From assembly GCF_030272615.1 (NCBI RefSeq), contig NC_081412.1, positions 343,659,870 through 343,723,869 of the forward strand: 64,000 nucleotides of DNA. The letters run 5' to 3'. A model generated the notes under the pieces. The model did not search any database, had not been told where the DNA came from, and was given only the letters and a program-made list of their open reading frames with translations. Positions 10,661 through 21,790 of this stretch are shown piece by piece; position 1 is the first letter of the stretch, and each line of letters opens with the position of its first letter. The stretch is from Cryptomeria japonica (taxonomy: Eukaryota; Streptophyta; Pinopsida; Cupressales; Cupressaceae). Made by a program: the position numbers and the translations under genes.

Positions 10661-11757
10661 GTCCAGTGTTTGAGTCACTTGTACATAGTAGTCTAGGTAT
10701 TTTTGGTTGTGCTCTTAACCCTTTCCCCATTGTTTTACGTTTTGCGAAACCAGAGTCTGTGAGTTCTTTGCATTTTCCTTTGAAAAATACAATCCCCAGT
10801 CAGAGCCAATGCTACCACATCATTTATTCTTCATGCCAAGAATGGGTCATAATTTCCTTTTTTTTATGTTGGAGTCCTAGTTCATACCATATTACCTTGG
10901 TTCAAGTTTTTAAATGCGGCCTCAAGTCCTTTCTCTAGTCATTTTCGTTCAAGATCGGACAATTCATTGTACTTCTTGAATGCGTCGAACCATTTTGAAC
11001 TAGGTTCAAGATGTTCATTTAGGTTCAATAGGTTTCGAAGTGTTCAGAAAAGGTTCTTCATACTAACATTTTCTCTAAGTTTTTGCAGCAGCTCTTTAAT
11101 AAAGTTTTTCTTGTTCGGTGATATAACATTTGTGTTGAACTTGTTGAACTAAGTTCAAAGGGTTCAAATATGTTCAACATGTTCAACACGGCAAAGTGGT
11201 CAACAGTTTGATGCGGCGTACATCTTGAACTACTTGAACACTCAAGAAGTTGGTTCAAGATGTTCACACGAGTTCAATGCTGGTGGGTCCCGTGGTTTCT
11301 AATGTTTAGAGAAGTGCATTTATTGCTGAATACGGAGAGGCAGAACCATATTGTAAAGTGATGTCATTCTTTGGTTTTTTCGAAGTAAGTGAAAGTTTCA
11401 AGAACTAGCAGTTTCTTAAAGTACGCCGCCATGCATTCAATGCATGCGTGCAGGGATCTAATCTATCAATTTGCCGCGTTCGAAATGAAATTGTGAAATC
11501 ATTGCATTTAATGTGTCTATATTATTACCTTTCTTTATAAGGTATGAAAATCATTTGTGTTCTGTATTTGCTCTTGCTGCTGGATTTGTGTTTATATTGT
11601 CCCTGGATAGGAGTTTTTCTTGCCGCTAGCCGTCGTTTGATTATACAGCTGTGAAGGTGAGTCTTTCCTTATTTACTCTAGTGTTTTCCCTTGCATTTTC
11701 TCTCATACAGAGGTTTGGTTTCACTGCAATCAAGTTTGGGTTTTTTGTTTTGAAATC
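10661..11757 (+). promoter_or_regulatory. A spacer between integrase and accessory ORF: GTTCAA-rich, promoter-like
   Basis: No conserved protein. From about 10945 to 11280 the hexamer GTTCAA or its complement TTGAAC occurs about 13 times exactly, plus near-matches. RY-like CATGCA motifs lie at about 11430-11450 and a TATA-like TTTATAAGG at about 11533, 220 nt before the accessory ATG at 11758. AAG/GTGAGT at 11657 and TCTCATACAG at 11710 look like splice sites, but the 54-nt interval is short for a plant intron. My reading is an internal promoter and leader for the accessory ORF; this is inference. Confidence 0.45.
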
Positions 11758-14700
11758 ATGAAGTCCACCCTGCACTTGTTTGGAAACGTCTTTAGCATGG
11801 CATCCACCGAAACCATAGTTAGTGATACTGACCTGAAGGGTGAGAACCTTGAAGATTTGAAAGAAAGGGTGTTCAAAGGTGTTGATAAGTCTTTTTGTAT
11901 AGAGATTTTGAGTAGTGGACTTTTAGAAGCTCCAGCCTTTCCTCCAACAATTCCTTGTCCAGAGCTTGTTCGGGAGTGTATTGCCAGATATGACCCTATA
12001 TCTGAAACTATTAAAAGATTTAATGGTGAAACCCTTCTTGCCATTAACTGCGAAGTGATTGCTTCGGTGTTCAAAATACCAGATTATCAGCTTTCTAATT
12101 TCTCCCCTGCTCAGTAATTAGTGAGTTCAATGCGGATAGAGCTGGACACAGGAATAATGTGGCGAAGTACTGGTTGAAAGTCCCTCAGAGAGGTGGTTCT
12201 AGACTGCCTAAAAATCCTAACAAGAACCACATGTTGCCACATATCCACAATGTAATGCTTTTGTTGCATCGAGCTAGAGGTTTTGTCAAAGCTTATAGCT
12301 TTGACGATTGGATATATTGCTATGTACAGTTAGTTCTGGAAGGAAAACAATATCTAGATTGGGCGGAGTTAATTGCTGATTTGATGAAAGAGCAGTTGAG
12401 TCTAGCCAAGCAATTTCAACAAAACTTCTTCATGTCCTCGTATCTTTTGTATTGTCTGGCCTGTGTTAAGGAGTTAACCGGCATACCCAAGCAGCCCACT
12501 AAGGAAGATGTTCCGGTGTATGAGTTTTATCCAATGCTACAAAAAGACAATGCCCTACAAGATTTCAGAAGGGTACATAATGCATTCCTGGGTGATATGT
12601 GTCATGAACTGAAAGGTACAAAAGCCAAATGGATTTCAGATGATGCACAGTCCTTGATTAAGAAGTTCAGAAGCTTTTACATCCAGTTCCCACGCTTTTG
12701 CTATATACAAGTGGGAGGCTTTGAAGAGGAACCCTTCAAGCTTCCGCATTTCTATTTTGATTGTTTTGTCCTAGGAGAAGTATGCAGACAACTGACTTCC
12801 ATTGTCAAGAAGGCACAACCTAATGACAAGTGGGAAGGTCATTTTCCAATACATTTGGGAGTGTTATCTTGTAATTCAATGTCTGATAAACTAAGTATAG
12901 GAGCAGACCTTAGAAATTTTAATTTCTCTCTATATGCTGAAAGAAAAGGGTTTGACAACAAAGGATTTTCTCGGAGCCTTGGTTTAATGTGTTATCTTCC
13001 CACGCCATAATTAGAAGATTTCTGGGAAGACTGTTCAGATGAACTTGAAGTCTTCAAAAGAGAAAATATGAGACTGGTGCTGGAATAGGTTATTTCTCTG
13101 CAAATAAAGATAGATACTAAAGGGCTTGAAGTAGATTATCTTGAACTCTTTGAACCAGGGTATTTAGCCCACACAGAGACTGAAATGCCCCCAATTAATT
13201 GGGATGAAGAGGGAAATGATGACATTCAATCGAGAACCGAATGAGTTCTAGATAGAAACAGTGGCATGGGTGGTCAAGAAGAAAGAAATGAAGCCAGATG
13301 CCAAGCCTCTTTTTACGAGAAGTATGTCTTCACCAAAACATCCTTCTAACAGTGCTCCTGTTGGTGCAGGTAAGGAAATCAAGTCGGCTCAGCCTAGACG
13401 CAGACCTAGCCCAACTTTGGATTTCAGTACCCCTCGGCATACTCTATCACGTAGTGTTGCCCAGAAGAGGATGGACTAGGTCAAGGATATGGGAGCCAAA
13501 GATGTCATGCTTGAAGCTTAGATCTTTGAAATTGAAGATTTGGATGGTGAAGTTGCTTGTGCTCTAGACTCCCAAATGGTGACTATGGGTATGACGCCAC
13601 CCCCAAAGATGATTGAAGGAACTTCTCATTCTGCTGTGACTCCTAAATGGTTAACAACCTCAGTGAAGAAGAAAAGGAGCTCTCTTCCTGTAACCATTCC
13701 AATTCAGGAGATGGTTGCCAAGTACTCTGAGAAGAATCCAAAGCCAAAGACGTTCAAGACCACCGCGCACCTAAACAATGACAAGGAAACTAATAAATGG
13801 ATGATGGAAAGTGCTTCTTATAAACCAAAGGTTGAGAACAAAGAGGTTGGTTCTGATGATTTTGAAATTACAAAAGTAGAGTTGGGAAAGATGAGCAGGG
13901 ATACATATAACCATTTTTTTCAAGTGTTAGTGAAGAAGATGCTTACCCGGTCAGAGAAGGATGGACGGGAGAAAAGAGAACTTAAAAGACATATAAGTAT
14001 TTTGGCTCAGTTCATCGATAGCATCGGTTGCCTTGGAGCAATGCCAATATCCCATGCCACTGAGAATTTTGACCCAACTTCTCCAGAAAACAAGAAGTTG
14101 ATGGATCAAGTTCAACGGGCTAAGAGCATCGCTGAAGCGGTTGAAAAATGGACTAAACAAGTAATCAAAGATGGTGAAAAATACATTATTGACTCCCAAA
14201 AGTTGTGTGATGAGGTATAGGGCCTGATTTCCAAAATCCAAAATTAGCTTGTACCATGGGAGAAAGAAGAGTACAAATGGCGAAATGTCCTGCCTCTGTT
14301 TACCAAAATCGAAGAGTACGGAACTACCAGATTTCTGACAGAACATTCAATTAAGCTAGTATCTGATGAATGCCAACTTTTTGTGCTTAAGAAAACTATC
14401 ATGTGGCGGGTGCTCACCTTTCAGTCGATAATTACAGATGCGAAAACCTCCCTCTATGAACTCTAGGATTTGTAGAGCAGTATTGTCAAAGATAATAAAG
14501 TGGTTAATCCCGATCATGACTGGGAACTAGGAATTGCGGGGCAAGTACATAGGAAGCAGTCAAGTCATTCTGGTTGAACATGGAGAAGATCAGAGTTAGG
14601 AGTAGCTTCACACCAGTGGATATAACCAAAGTGGCTAGGATCGAATCTATGGTTTTCAATTGAAATGATCAGCTGCCGAAGCACTCAGAGAAAATGGTGC

Positions 14701-14834
14701 AACACAGGTGGAATAAAGAGGTGGCAAAGGCAAAGCTTAATGCAATGAAAGTCCCAAGCCAATCAATGATCCAAGAACTCACGGCTGCTCATGACACTCA
14801 CGAAGACGGAGAAGAGGGTGATGATGAGATATAA
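11758..14834 (+). pseudogene. A accessory ORF, sense strand, about 1000 codons, unknown function
   Basis: It lies downstream of integrase in the same orientation, which is unusual. The ATG at 11758 opens a 119-codon block. After a stop and frameshift at about 12115 a 283-residue block (12159-13010) follows, rich in helices and aromatic residues, then an acidic linker, a basic Ser/Pro-rich stretch (13261-13720) and a Lys/Glu-rich helical C-terminus to TAA at 14832. The first block (RFNGETLLAINCEVIASVFKIP) resembles the helical N-terminal part of other plant retroelement-linked ORFs, but I cannot name a family. Stops include TAG 13477, 14218 and 14245. The C-terminus is duplicated at 2-607. It could be a captured host gene or a Gag-like accessory protein. 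Confidence 0.6.
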
Positions 14835-15776
14835 CATAATGCATCTGCTTTGGGCTTGTTCCTTTATTTAAAAAAAAACAAAACATTTTTCATAGTTATG
14901 CAAAAACTTCGAGACAACTGTCCCAAAATACTTTCTGTTGGTTTCGTAACTATTTTATCGGGGAGTGGTCGAGTTTTCAGGGAGACCCTCCCTCGTTTAG
15001 ACTATAAATTAAGTAGAACCGATGGTAGAAGGGGGATTTTTTTTAGTAACTGATTTAAAAAAAAACTGGAATGTGTGTTTGTTTTTGTATTTTCTTATTC
15101 CTAATCAAAGGGGGAATCAGATGGTGGAAATCTGTGGTGGAAAAAGATTAGCAGATCTATCATTATGTCTTTGATTACATAAAGATATATATATGAAATC
15201 TAGTGATATTGTTTTTGGGGAGAAGAAAGATCTGTGTATTTTGAATCCGAATAGATAACATGTCTTTGCATATGTTCATCCGATCAAGAAATAGTATTTG
15301 ATTATTTCATTGTAGTTTTTCATTATTCCTCTGATGTTCTTTCCTTTGAATGTGTTGTTTACTCTGGAAAAGATTCATGTTTGTGGGTGCATTCATTTTC
15401 TCTGAATTTGTTCATCTTTATTTGGAAGAAGTATATTGAACTTTGTTTCAGTTACTGTAATTACATACTTTGAAAATTAAGAAGATAGTTTCCGTTATTT
15501 ATGAGATATGAGGAAATTTATAGCCTTTCATCCAAGAATGATATAGGTAGCCTTATATGCTTTCTAGTTAAAGCTTTCATTTGGATATAAATATAAAAAC
15601 AAAAACATACTTTATGAAAAATCTAGATAGGGATCTGTACCTAGGCAAAAATTCAGAGGGAGGTGATTGAACAAATGCCGACCCAACTGTTCAGTGAACC
15701 ATTTGTTCTTAAAAGAAGGTAACAGAGTCCTAAAATTAATCATTTAAATGCAAAGAGCAAAATCTGTTCACTAACA
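14229..15776 (+). repeat. Right terminal direct repeat of A (3' LTR included)
   Basis: Partner of 1-1551, ending CTAACA at 15776. By hand alignment there are about 30 mismatches in the first 420 positions but only about 35 in the remaining 1130, mostly transitions. It contains three TAG codons (14245, 14464, 14473) where the left copy has CAG. Candidate polypurine tracts inside are AGAAGGGGGA (about 15024), AAAGGGGGAA (about 15108) and GGGGAGAAGAAAGA (about 15217), any of which could mark the true LTR start. Confidence 0.8.
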
Positions 15777-16560
15777 GTCTTCAAAACCATTCTGACATGC
15801 TTCAAGTGTTCCTCCTTGGTCTTACTAAATATGAATATATCATCTAAGTAGACTACCACAAATACCCCAATGTAAGGATTGATTACTTAATTCATGAGCC
15901 TCGTAAAGGTACTAGGGGCATTGGTTAGTCTAAAGGTTATAACCATCCACTCATATAACCCCTCATTAATTTTAAAAGTAGTTTTCCACTCATCCCCCTC
16001 TCTTATTCTTATTTGATGGTAACCAATTTTCAGGTCTATCTTGGTGAAGTAGCAAGATCCCCCCAAATAATCCATCAAGTCTTCTATCATAGGCATAGGG
16101 AATCTATACCTAATAATGATCTTATTAATTGCCCTAGAATCTATACACAAACTCCATGTCCCATCCTTCTTGGGTGCTAAGACAGTGGGTACTATACATT
16201 AGCTTAAACTTTCCCTAATCAATCCCTTGTTCATCAACTCTTGAATTTGGTTGGCAATCTTTGCATTTTGTGAGGGAGTCATCTTATATGCTGCCTTATT
16301 AGGCATGATAGCCCTAGGGATGAAGTCTATGTGGTGGCTAATGTCTCTAATAGGTGGGAGGGAGTTAGGCATATCCTCCTGCAATACTCCATCAAATTGT
16401 TGCAACAGTTCTTGTATCTCCTTTGGGATATCTTTCCCCTTTCTATCTATTGCATCTTTAGGCTTCAAGACCAATGCAAAGCCTACTTTCTCATTCTTCA
16501 ATGTATACATCATTTCCTTCTCTCCCACTATCATCACCTTTGGTTCATCTTCTTTACCAC
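15777..16560 (-). pseudogene. D reverse transcriptase (N-terminal two thirds)
   Basis: Polymerase fingers and palm. In order: [53 protein letters not shown] (first catalytic D), [10 protein letters not shown] and YLDDIFIFS (the YxDD box at about 15850, plus strand complement). Stops: one after RESLS (about 16198) and one after TRLMN (about 15886). The frame ends at the junction with A, 25 residues past YLDD. Confidence 0.9.
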
Positions 16561-17130
16561 TTGTATTGTCTGAATTAGGGTGTGGGGTGAATTTATTACC
16601 ATCTTTTGTGATGACATAGGTGTTCCTTTACCCATCATGTTGGAATTTCACATCATACTACCAAGGATGCCCAAGAAGCATATGAAAATCATCCATGGTC
16701 ACAATGTCACAAAAAATCTTGTCCTTGTATCCCTCAGTGAAGAAATCAACCCAAGCCTGCTCTTCAACTAGGGTCTGATGTCCCTTAGTTATCCATGAAA
16801 CTTTATATGGATAAGGATGAGGTATCCTTTTCAAATGTAACTTGTCTACCATCTCTCTAAGGATAGTAGGTTATCTGTTGAACCAGAATCCACAATCACC
16901 TGACATACCTTACCTCTAGATTTATATGTAGTCCTAAAGATGATCTTCCTTTGTGTGGGTTCTTGAGGAATTGGTGCCTTTAGTAATGTCCTCCTCATCA
17001 TTAGGCTCTCTCCTACTTCTCCATATGTATCTTCTGGTGACTTCTCACTCTAACAGTCTTCTTCTAGAGTCAAATGTGTTTTCCTCTCTCCACCTTGAGA
17101 GTTTGAGGTGCTCTTCTTCAGACATCTATA
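16561..17130 (-). pseudogene. D protease region
   Basis: The aspartic protease motif VIVDSGSTDNL reads on the minus strand at about 16870-16900. The surrounding protein is heavily frameshifted, with a readable block MVDKLHLKRIPHPYPYKVSW (16793-16852). It lies between gag zinc knuckle and RT as expected. Confidence 0.65.
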
Positions 17131-18147
17131 GAATGGGTGGCTTGTCTGACCATAAGTGAAACACTTCCCTATGAAAGGACCTCCTTCTGATCCTCTCCCT
17201 CTATCATTAGATCTTCTTCATCTGAATCCTCCTCTAAAATTGGAGCCTCCTTGCTCACTTGAACTAGATTCACCCTAACCCTTATGTTATTGACCTCTAC
17301 CACCAAAGTTTCCTTTCCCTTTGAAGTTTTTTCCTGCTCCTCTTCCTCTACCACTCTAATCAGACTTACTTTTGAGCTTCTCCTCTTCTCCCAATGCCAA
17401 TTGATAACACTTTCTTGCTATATTAGGGGCTAAAATATTGATTTCATCTCGGATACTATACTTTAACCCATTCTAGTACATTGCTACCCTCTCTATCTCT
17501 TCTTCATGGTAATTTGTCCTGAGACTCAACTTGTGAAATTCCTCAGTATAGGAACTTACATCAAGATCCTTATGCCTTATAATTTTCATCTTCCCATATA
17601 TCTAAACCTTATAATCCACAGGGACAAAGTGCACCTTTATCTTGGCCGCCATCCTATCCAAAGAGGTTATCATACTTCTTACTTCTTTGACTCTGTCACC
17701 TTGCAAAAAATTCCACCATGTGAGTGGTGCTCCCTTCATCTTGGACTTAGAAACCATGACCCTCTTGTTGTCAGGAATATCTCTTTATTCAAAATGATTA
17801 TTCAAGGCCTCAATCGAATCCAAGACCTCATCTGCATCCCATGCTCTACAAAAGATGGGAACATCATCCTTCCCACCTAAGGAGTTCTTGATAACTATAT
17901 TCAGGGCTTCAACAAATGCTTTCTAATCTGCAGGCAACTCGACTTTCTACCTAGGGGTTCCTCCTTCTGCTCCCCCTTCTTCCTCCTCATCAAAATCACA
18001 TTCTTCTTTCTTCCTTTTGTCCCTAGCATTCTCCAACTCCTTCACTTTGGCTTCAAACATTTTGTAGATCATTTTTTTCAGTGCCCCTTGTGACATTTCC
18101 TTTGGAGGCATCATGTCATCCTCTTCCTCACTCCCTAATGCTGACAT
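17131..18147 (-). pseudogene. gag: D gag with zinc knuckle
   Basis: It starts at ATG 18147 (MSALGSEEEDD), about 40 nt downstream of the primer site. An acidic N-terminus is followed by a capsid block with APLTWWNFLQGDRV and IKVHFVP, then a Gly/Arg-rich stretch and a CX2CX4HX4C-type knuckle in which the second cysteine is Tyr (CFTYGQTSHPFYRC, about 17113-17158). Several TAG stops and frame changes. The Cys-to-Tyr change would impair RNA packaging if the element were otherwise active. Confidence 0.8.
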
Positions 18148-18182
18148 ACACCAAGACCACCTATCCCAAGTGATCTAAACTT

Positions 18183-18194
18183 TCTCTGATACCA
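18183..18194 (-). other. D primer-binding site, initiator tRNA-Met type
   Basis: Minus strand TGGTATCAGAGA, three nt after the LTR end (TGCATCA at 18198). TGGTATCAGAGC is the well-known plant initiator-Met primer site. Confidence 0.85.
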
Positions 18195-18197
18195 CTA

Positions 18198-19500
18198 TGA
18201 TGCAGAGCCACAGGGAAACTAGGTAGGATTCCAAATCCCAACACACTGAACTTTTTGTGATTATCAATCAAAAAGTGCTTACTTCCACAAATCAACCTTA
18301 CAACAAACTCACAACACCATGGTGGACATCACTCAATACTAGGCAACATACCTTTACCTATAGCCCTTACTCACACTAGGCCATATGTACTAAAAAAACT
18401 CAAACACCAACAAGAAAGAACAAACCCAAACCACCTTCACACCATGTCATTTCACATCCCTCTTCATATGTTTCATGCATTGGAAGTGGTCTAGAAACTT
18501 CCTAATATCCTTGTTCTTCACAAAGGCTTCGCAATCCTTGTAGTTGTAGTTTTTGAGTCTTTGGGGAATAACTCACAAACTTCCCAAACCACTTGACAAA
18601 AAAATTGCATATTTGCATACACTTTTGGGCCCTATATAACATATGGTAGACTTAGGTGGGGGTTCTTTGGACCAAATGTATGGAATACTGCATGTCCTAA
18701 TTGGTCAAGAGCCCCAATTAGGCCTATTTTACAAAGCAACCCCTCTAGAATGGACTCACAGAAAGTTCACAACCATTTGGAAAATCATAAAATGTGTCAA
18801 AACCAAGGATTCCACCAAAAATTTGGGCCTTAACTCAACTGGTTTCCCACAAACCATTCTACCCCTCTTCAATTGCTTGCCATTACACAATGACAAGCAT
18901 TTCAGTGCACCTTCCTCTCTCCTTCACTCATAGCCACCTCTGTCAACCCTACCATGCTATGATATACCTATTGGCCCAACATCCCTTTGAGTTTGAGGAA
19001 TTTTCACTCTTGGGAATGTTTAGAACCAACCATGTCTTATGAAACCCTCAGTAGGGTTTCCTCAGAACTTAGACCTGAATTAAATCAATCCCCTGGCTCC
19101 AAAATATGTTTCAACCCATACAACCACCTGGAGATGTTAGATATAATAATATTTCAACCCTCCAAACACATTAGATGCATTCACCAATCGAATACAATAA
19201 TGAAACAAAGAGAATACACAAATTGAGACATAAATTATTGCAACAAAGATGGCTTTGTATTCATCAAATATTTATCAATCATACAAGTTTGGCCTCAGAT
19301 GCTTATATGCATCATCCAATGTCTCCCAATTTCCACAACTAAAATTTGAACCATAGGACCGTTGGAGACCAACTAACCACACAAGTTGTTAAGTTGACAA
19401 TAAAAGTTGTCATGACAATTTGACAACAATGTACAACTTTGCACTCATTGCCTTACAAACAACCAAACCAACACAAAACCATTACATATTAGTCAAATTT
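18198..19500 (-). repeat. D 5' LTR (outer limit not determined)
   Basis: The inner edge is fixed by the primer site; the minus-strand end is ...TGCATCA at 18198. A TATA box (minus TTATATAGGGCC) lies at about 18629-18640. The outer edge cannot be set because the partner LTR is outside the window; about 19500 is a guess. Short plus-strand ORFs at 18643-19226 match nothing I recognise. Confidence 0.5.
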
Positions 19501-20264
19501 ACCCACACAACACAAATGATATCTTTCAGGACTCATCTTGGTCCTTTTGAACAAGTGTGACCATGGTTGACTCCCTAGATCCTATTATAGCACTAGATAA
19601 ACAAGATGGCTATAAAGCCTTACAAACATGATATTTTTCCACTTGGATCTTAAGATCCTTATTAAATTCAAAAGAAGAGAGATTAAATTTCTCATGGATT
19701 GGACTCATTATTTCCACTTGGTTCCCCTACACCAATTGTATTATCTCTTTTCTCTATTGCCTTGCCTTTATATGCAAGCACATGCAGATTGTACATAGTT
19801 GTGCATTTTGTATCTTGATGAGAATAGAGTTTGTTCTTGTCTATTTTGTTCTCTCTTCATTTTGTGTTGTTCATTGGCCTCTAGATTTTGGGTTGCTATA
19901 GGCAAATTCTTATAGGTAGTATACAAGTGTGTTTACCTTTTTTTGAGTAGATTAGAAAACACATCAATTGATGCTCCTAAAAAGAATTTTGTTTGAAGTG
20001 TTTGGTGCGCTTGCACATATTTGTTGTAGAACCCTAGGAGTTTAATGAAAGTATCATCTCCCCTAGCCTTCTCAAATCCTGGGTGTACGAGAAACCATTA
20101 AATAATTCCTTTTGTTTTCTTAGAGGGCCCTACCTTGGAAACAAGGGAACAACCCTAAAGTGAATCTTCTCTTCGGGCCGCTATATAAATTGGTTGACAC
20201 AAAAGTGAAGTACTAACCAACATTAGCCTTTGATGTACAATGTAAATTGAAAGGAGGCCGAATA
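19501..20264. other. Unassigned sequence left of B
   Basis: About 760 bp with no recognisable gene, LTR edge or repeat. It is the left flank of the B insertion; the pre-insertion sequence would continue at 48229. Confidence 0.5.
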
Positions 20265-20269
20265 CCACA

Positions 20270-21167
20270 TGTGTGTGTGAAAAAGGGTCTATAGCTGCAA
20301 GCACAACACTTCAATTAAGTCATTACATGTATGGTTAGTAAATCAATAATCAATAAATAAACCATAAGAAAGTGACTAATTGCCTTCTAAAACATGCGAG
20401 TATAAGATTGCTCTCAGATTTTTATAAGCAATACCAGCGAATAGACTACACCAAGATGAAGGATTTAATCTATATGAGCATGATGTTAAGCTAAAATGGA
20501 TGCAAGATGGATGAATAATTCAAGCAATAACGAATTCAAGCAAATATGAGTAAACTAAATATGGATGCAAATAATCTAAAAAAGCACAATGTATTCAATG
20601 ACTCTAGAGCAAAAATTAGCGTAATAATAATAAATCTCCAAGCATATTCTCAAAAATCTCTTGGGTGAATTGAATGAGAGCTGAAGGTTGAATTTATAGA
20701 GAGCTTTGAGTTCCAATTTTAGAGAATAATTCAATAATTCAATTAATTGCTTTTCTGATTTCAAGTTCTAAATTTAGAAAAAGAAATAATATCTTAAGTT
20801 TGATTTCTCTTTCAATTCAATTCTTTTATTTTATTTTCAATTTAACTCTTGCTTTGTAATTAATCCCTCTTTTGTAATAAATTAATTCTTTTTGCATGAT
20901 TAAATGGAAAATTTATTACTTAATTAAATATGCAAGGATATTTAATAAATTAAAATAGGATAATTGATCAAAATGATATTCTTGGAATGACTCAATTAAT
21001 TAAATAAATATTTAATTAATATTGAGTAATTGATTTTCCATGCAATATTTGATGATTAAAGAATTAATAGTGTTCTCAAGATTGATTTAATTGCCTTTGG
21101 TTAGGACCTTGGTGATGTTGTCGAGATTAGGGCCCATGGTTTAGATGACCATTTTTAGGGTATTACA
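20270..21167 (-). repeat. B 3' LTR (898 bp)
   Basis: Minus strand TGTAATACCCTAAAAATGG...CACACACACA. A TATA box (CTCTATAAATTC) lies at about 20691-20702. The palindrome 20995-21020 has arms ATTAATTAAAT and ATTTAATTAAT. Compared with the 5' LTR it lacks about 235 bp (present there at about 47523-47757) and has about 25 bp extra at about 20550-20580. Confidence 0.9.
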
Positions 21168-21182
21168 TTTGCCCCTCTTTGA
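21168..21182 (-). other. B polypurine tract
   Basis: Minus strand TCAAAGAGGGGCAAA immediately 5' of the LTR start TGTAATACCC; near-identical to G. Confidence 0.85.
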
Positions 21183-21269
21183 ATTAATGTGCGAGTAGTG
21201 TGTTGGTTCAAAGAATATGTGATGTCTAGGAGATACTAGTTCTGAACTTGATTGATCATGAACCAAAGA

Positions 21270-21790
21270 AAGAGCAAGGTGTTTAGCTTGATTCGAAGAG
21301 ATGAAGCTGAACATAGTCTGATTAAAGTGAACCCAGTCCCAAACTTGATTGAACTTAGGAACGATAGAGAGTAAAGATATTGAACTTGAACTTGATTGAT
21401 CAAGAAGCAGATCTTACTGATCTAGAACTTGATTGAACTAGACACAGTGAGCAAAGATAAAATCGATCTTGAACTTGATGGATCAAGATATGATGAGAGA
21501 AAAATAAACTGTCCAGCTTGATTTGATGTGATGAAACTGAACACCTTCTTAGATTGAGCATGTGATCGAAGATACTTTTTAAAATTTGGATTGAGTTTAA
21601 ATGAATAATCAGCTTGATGAAAAGTGATGAAACTGATTAACACTAAGAGATTGATTTAGATGAAGACAAATATTAGCTTGATATGAAGCAATGAAACTGA
21701 TATGCCCCTAGTGATTGATTCGATTCAGATGATCGAGAGATCTCAACTTGATGTGAAGCGATGAAGCTGAGATGCCCCTTAGCAATAAGA
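21270..21790. repeat. Dispersed AGCTTGAT...GATGAARCTGA repeats in B 3' UTR
   Basis: Five copies of a roughly 26-bp motif (AGCTTGAT, 4-6 variable bases, then GATGAARCTGA) at about 21278, 21518, 21611, 21674 and 21748. Two are followed by ATGCCCCT, a polypurine-like GGGGCA on the minus strand. Confidence 0.7.

Larger units (their letters stand above)
1..15776 (+). mobile_element. Element A: decayed Ty3/gypsy retrotransposon, Tat-like, entering from the left edge
   Basis: Sense-strand element with terminal repeats at 1-1551 and 14229-15776, a primer-binding site at 1558, gag, aspartic protease, aRNH, RT remnant, RNase H, integrase (to 10660) and a large accessory ORF (11758-14834). The right repeat ends in CTAACA exactly where the RT of element D begins (15777), so A is inserted in D. 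The matching 5-bp target duplication (GTCTT would be the right copy) lies before the window. RT is interrupted by element G and has lost about 200 codons. Every coding domain has stops or frameshifts, so it is not autonomous. The Tat assignment rests on the aRNH domain and the GPF-type integrase tail. Confidence 0.85.
15777..18197 (-). mobile_element. Element D: chromovirus-like Ty3/gypsy, 5' half
   Basis: Minus-strand element reading 5' LTR (from about 19500 down to 18198), an initiator-Met-type primer site, gag with a zinc knuckle, protease and RT up to the YLDD box, where A is inserted at 15776/15777. The rest of RT, RNase H and integrase must lie left of the window. The RT sequence and primer type differ from A, B, C and F, and are of chromovirus rather than Tat style. 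Confidence 0.8.

Noticed and set aside
18643-19226. Three overlapping plus-strand ORFs near 19 kb
   Set aside because: No recognisable domain or codon pattern; they lie in the presumed D LTR.
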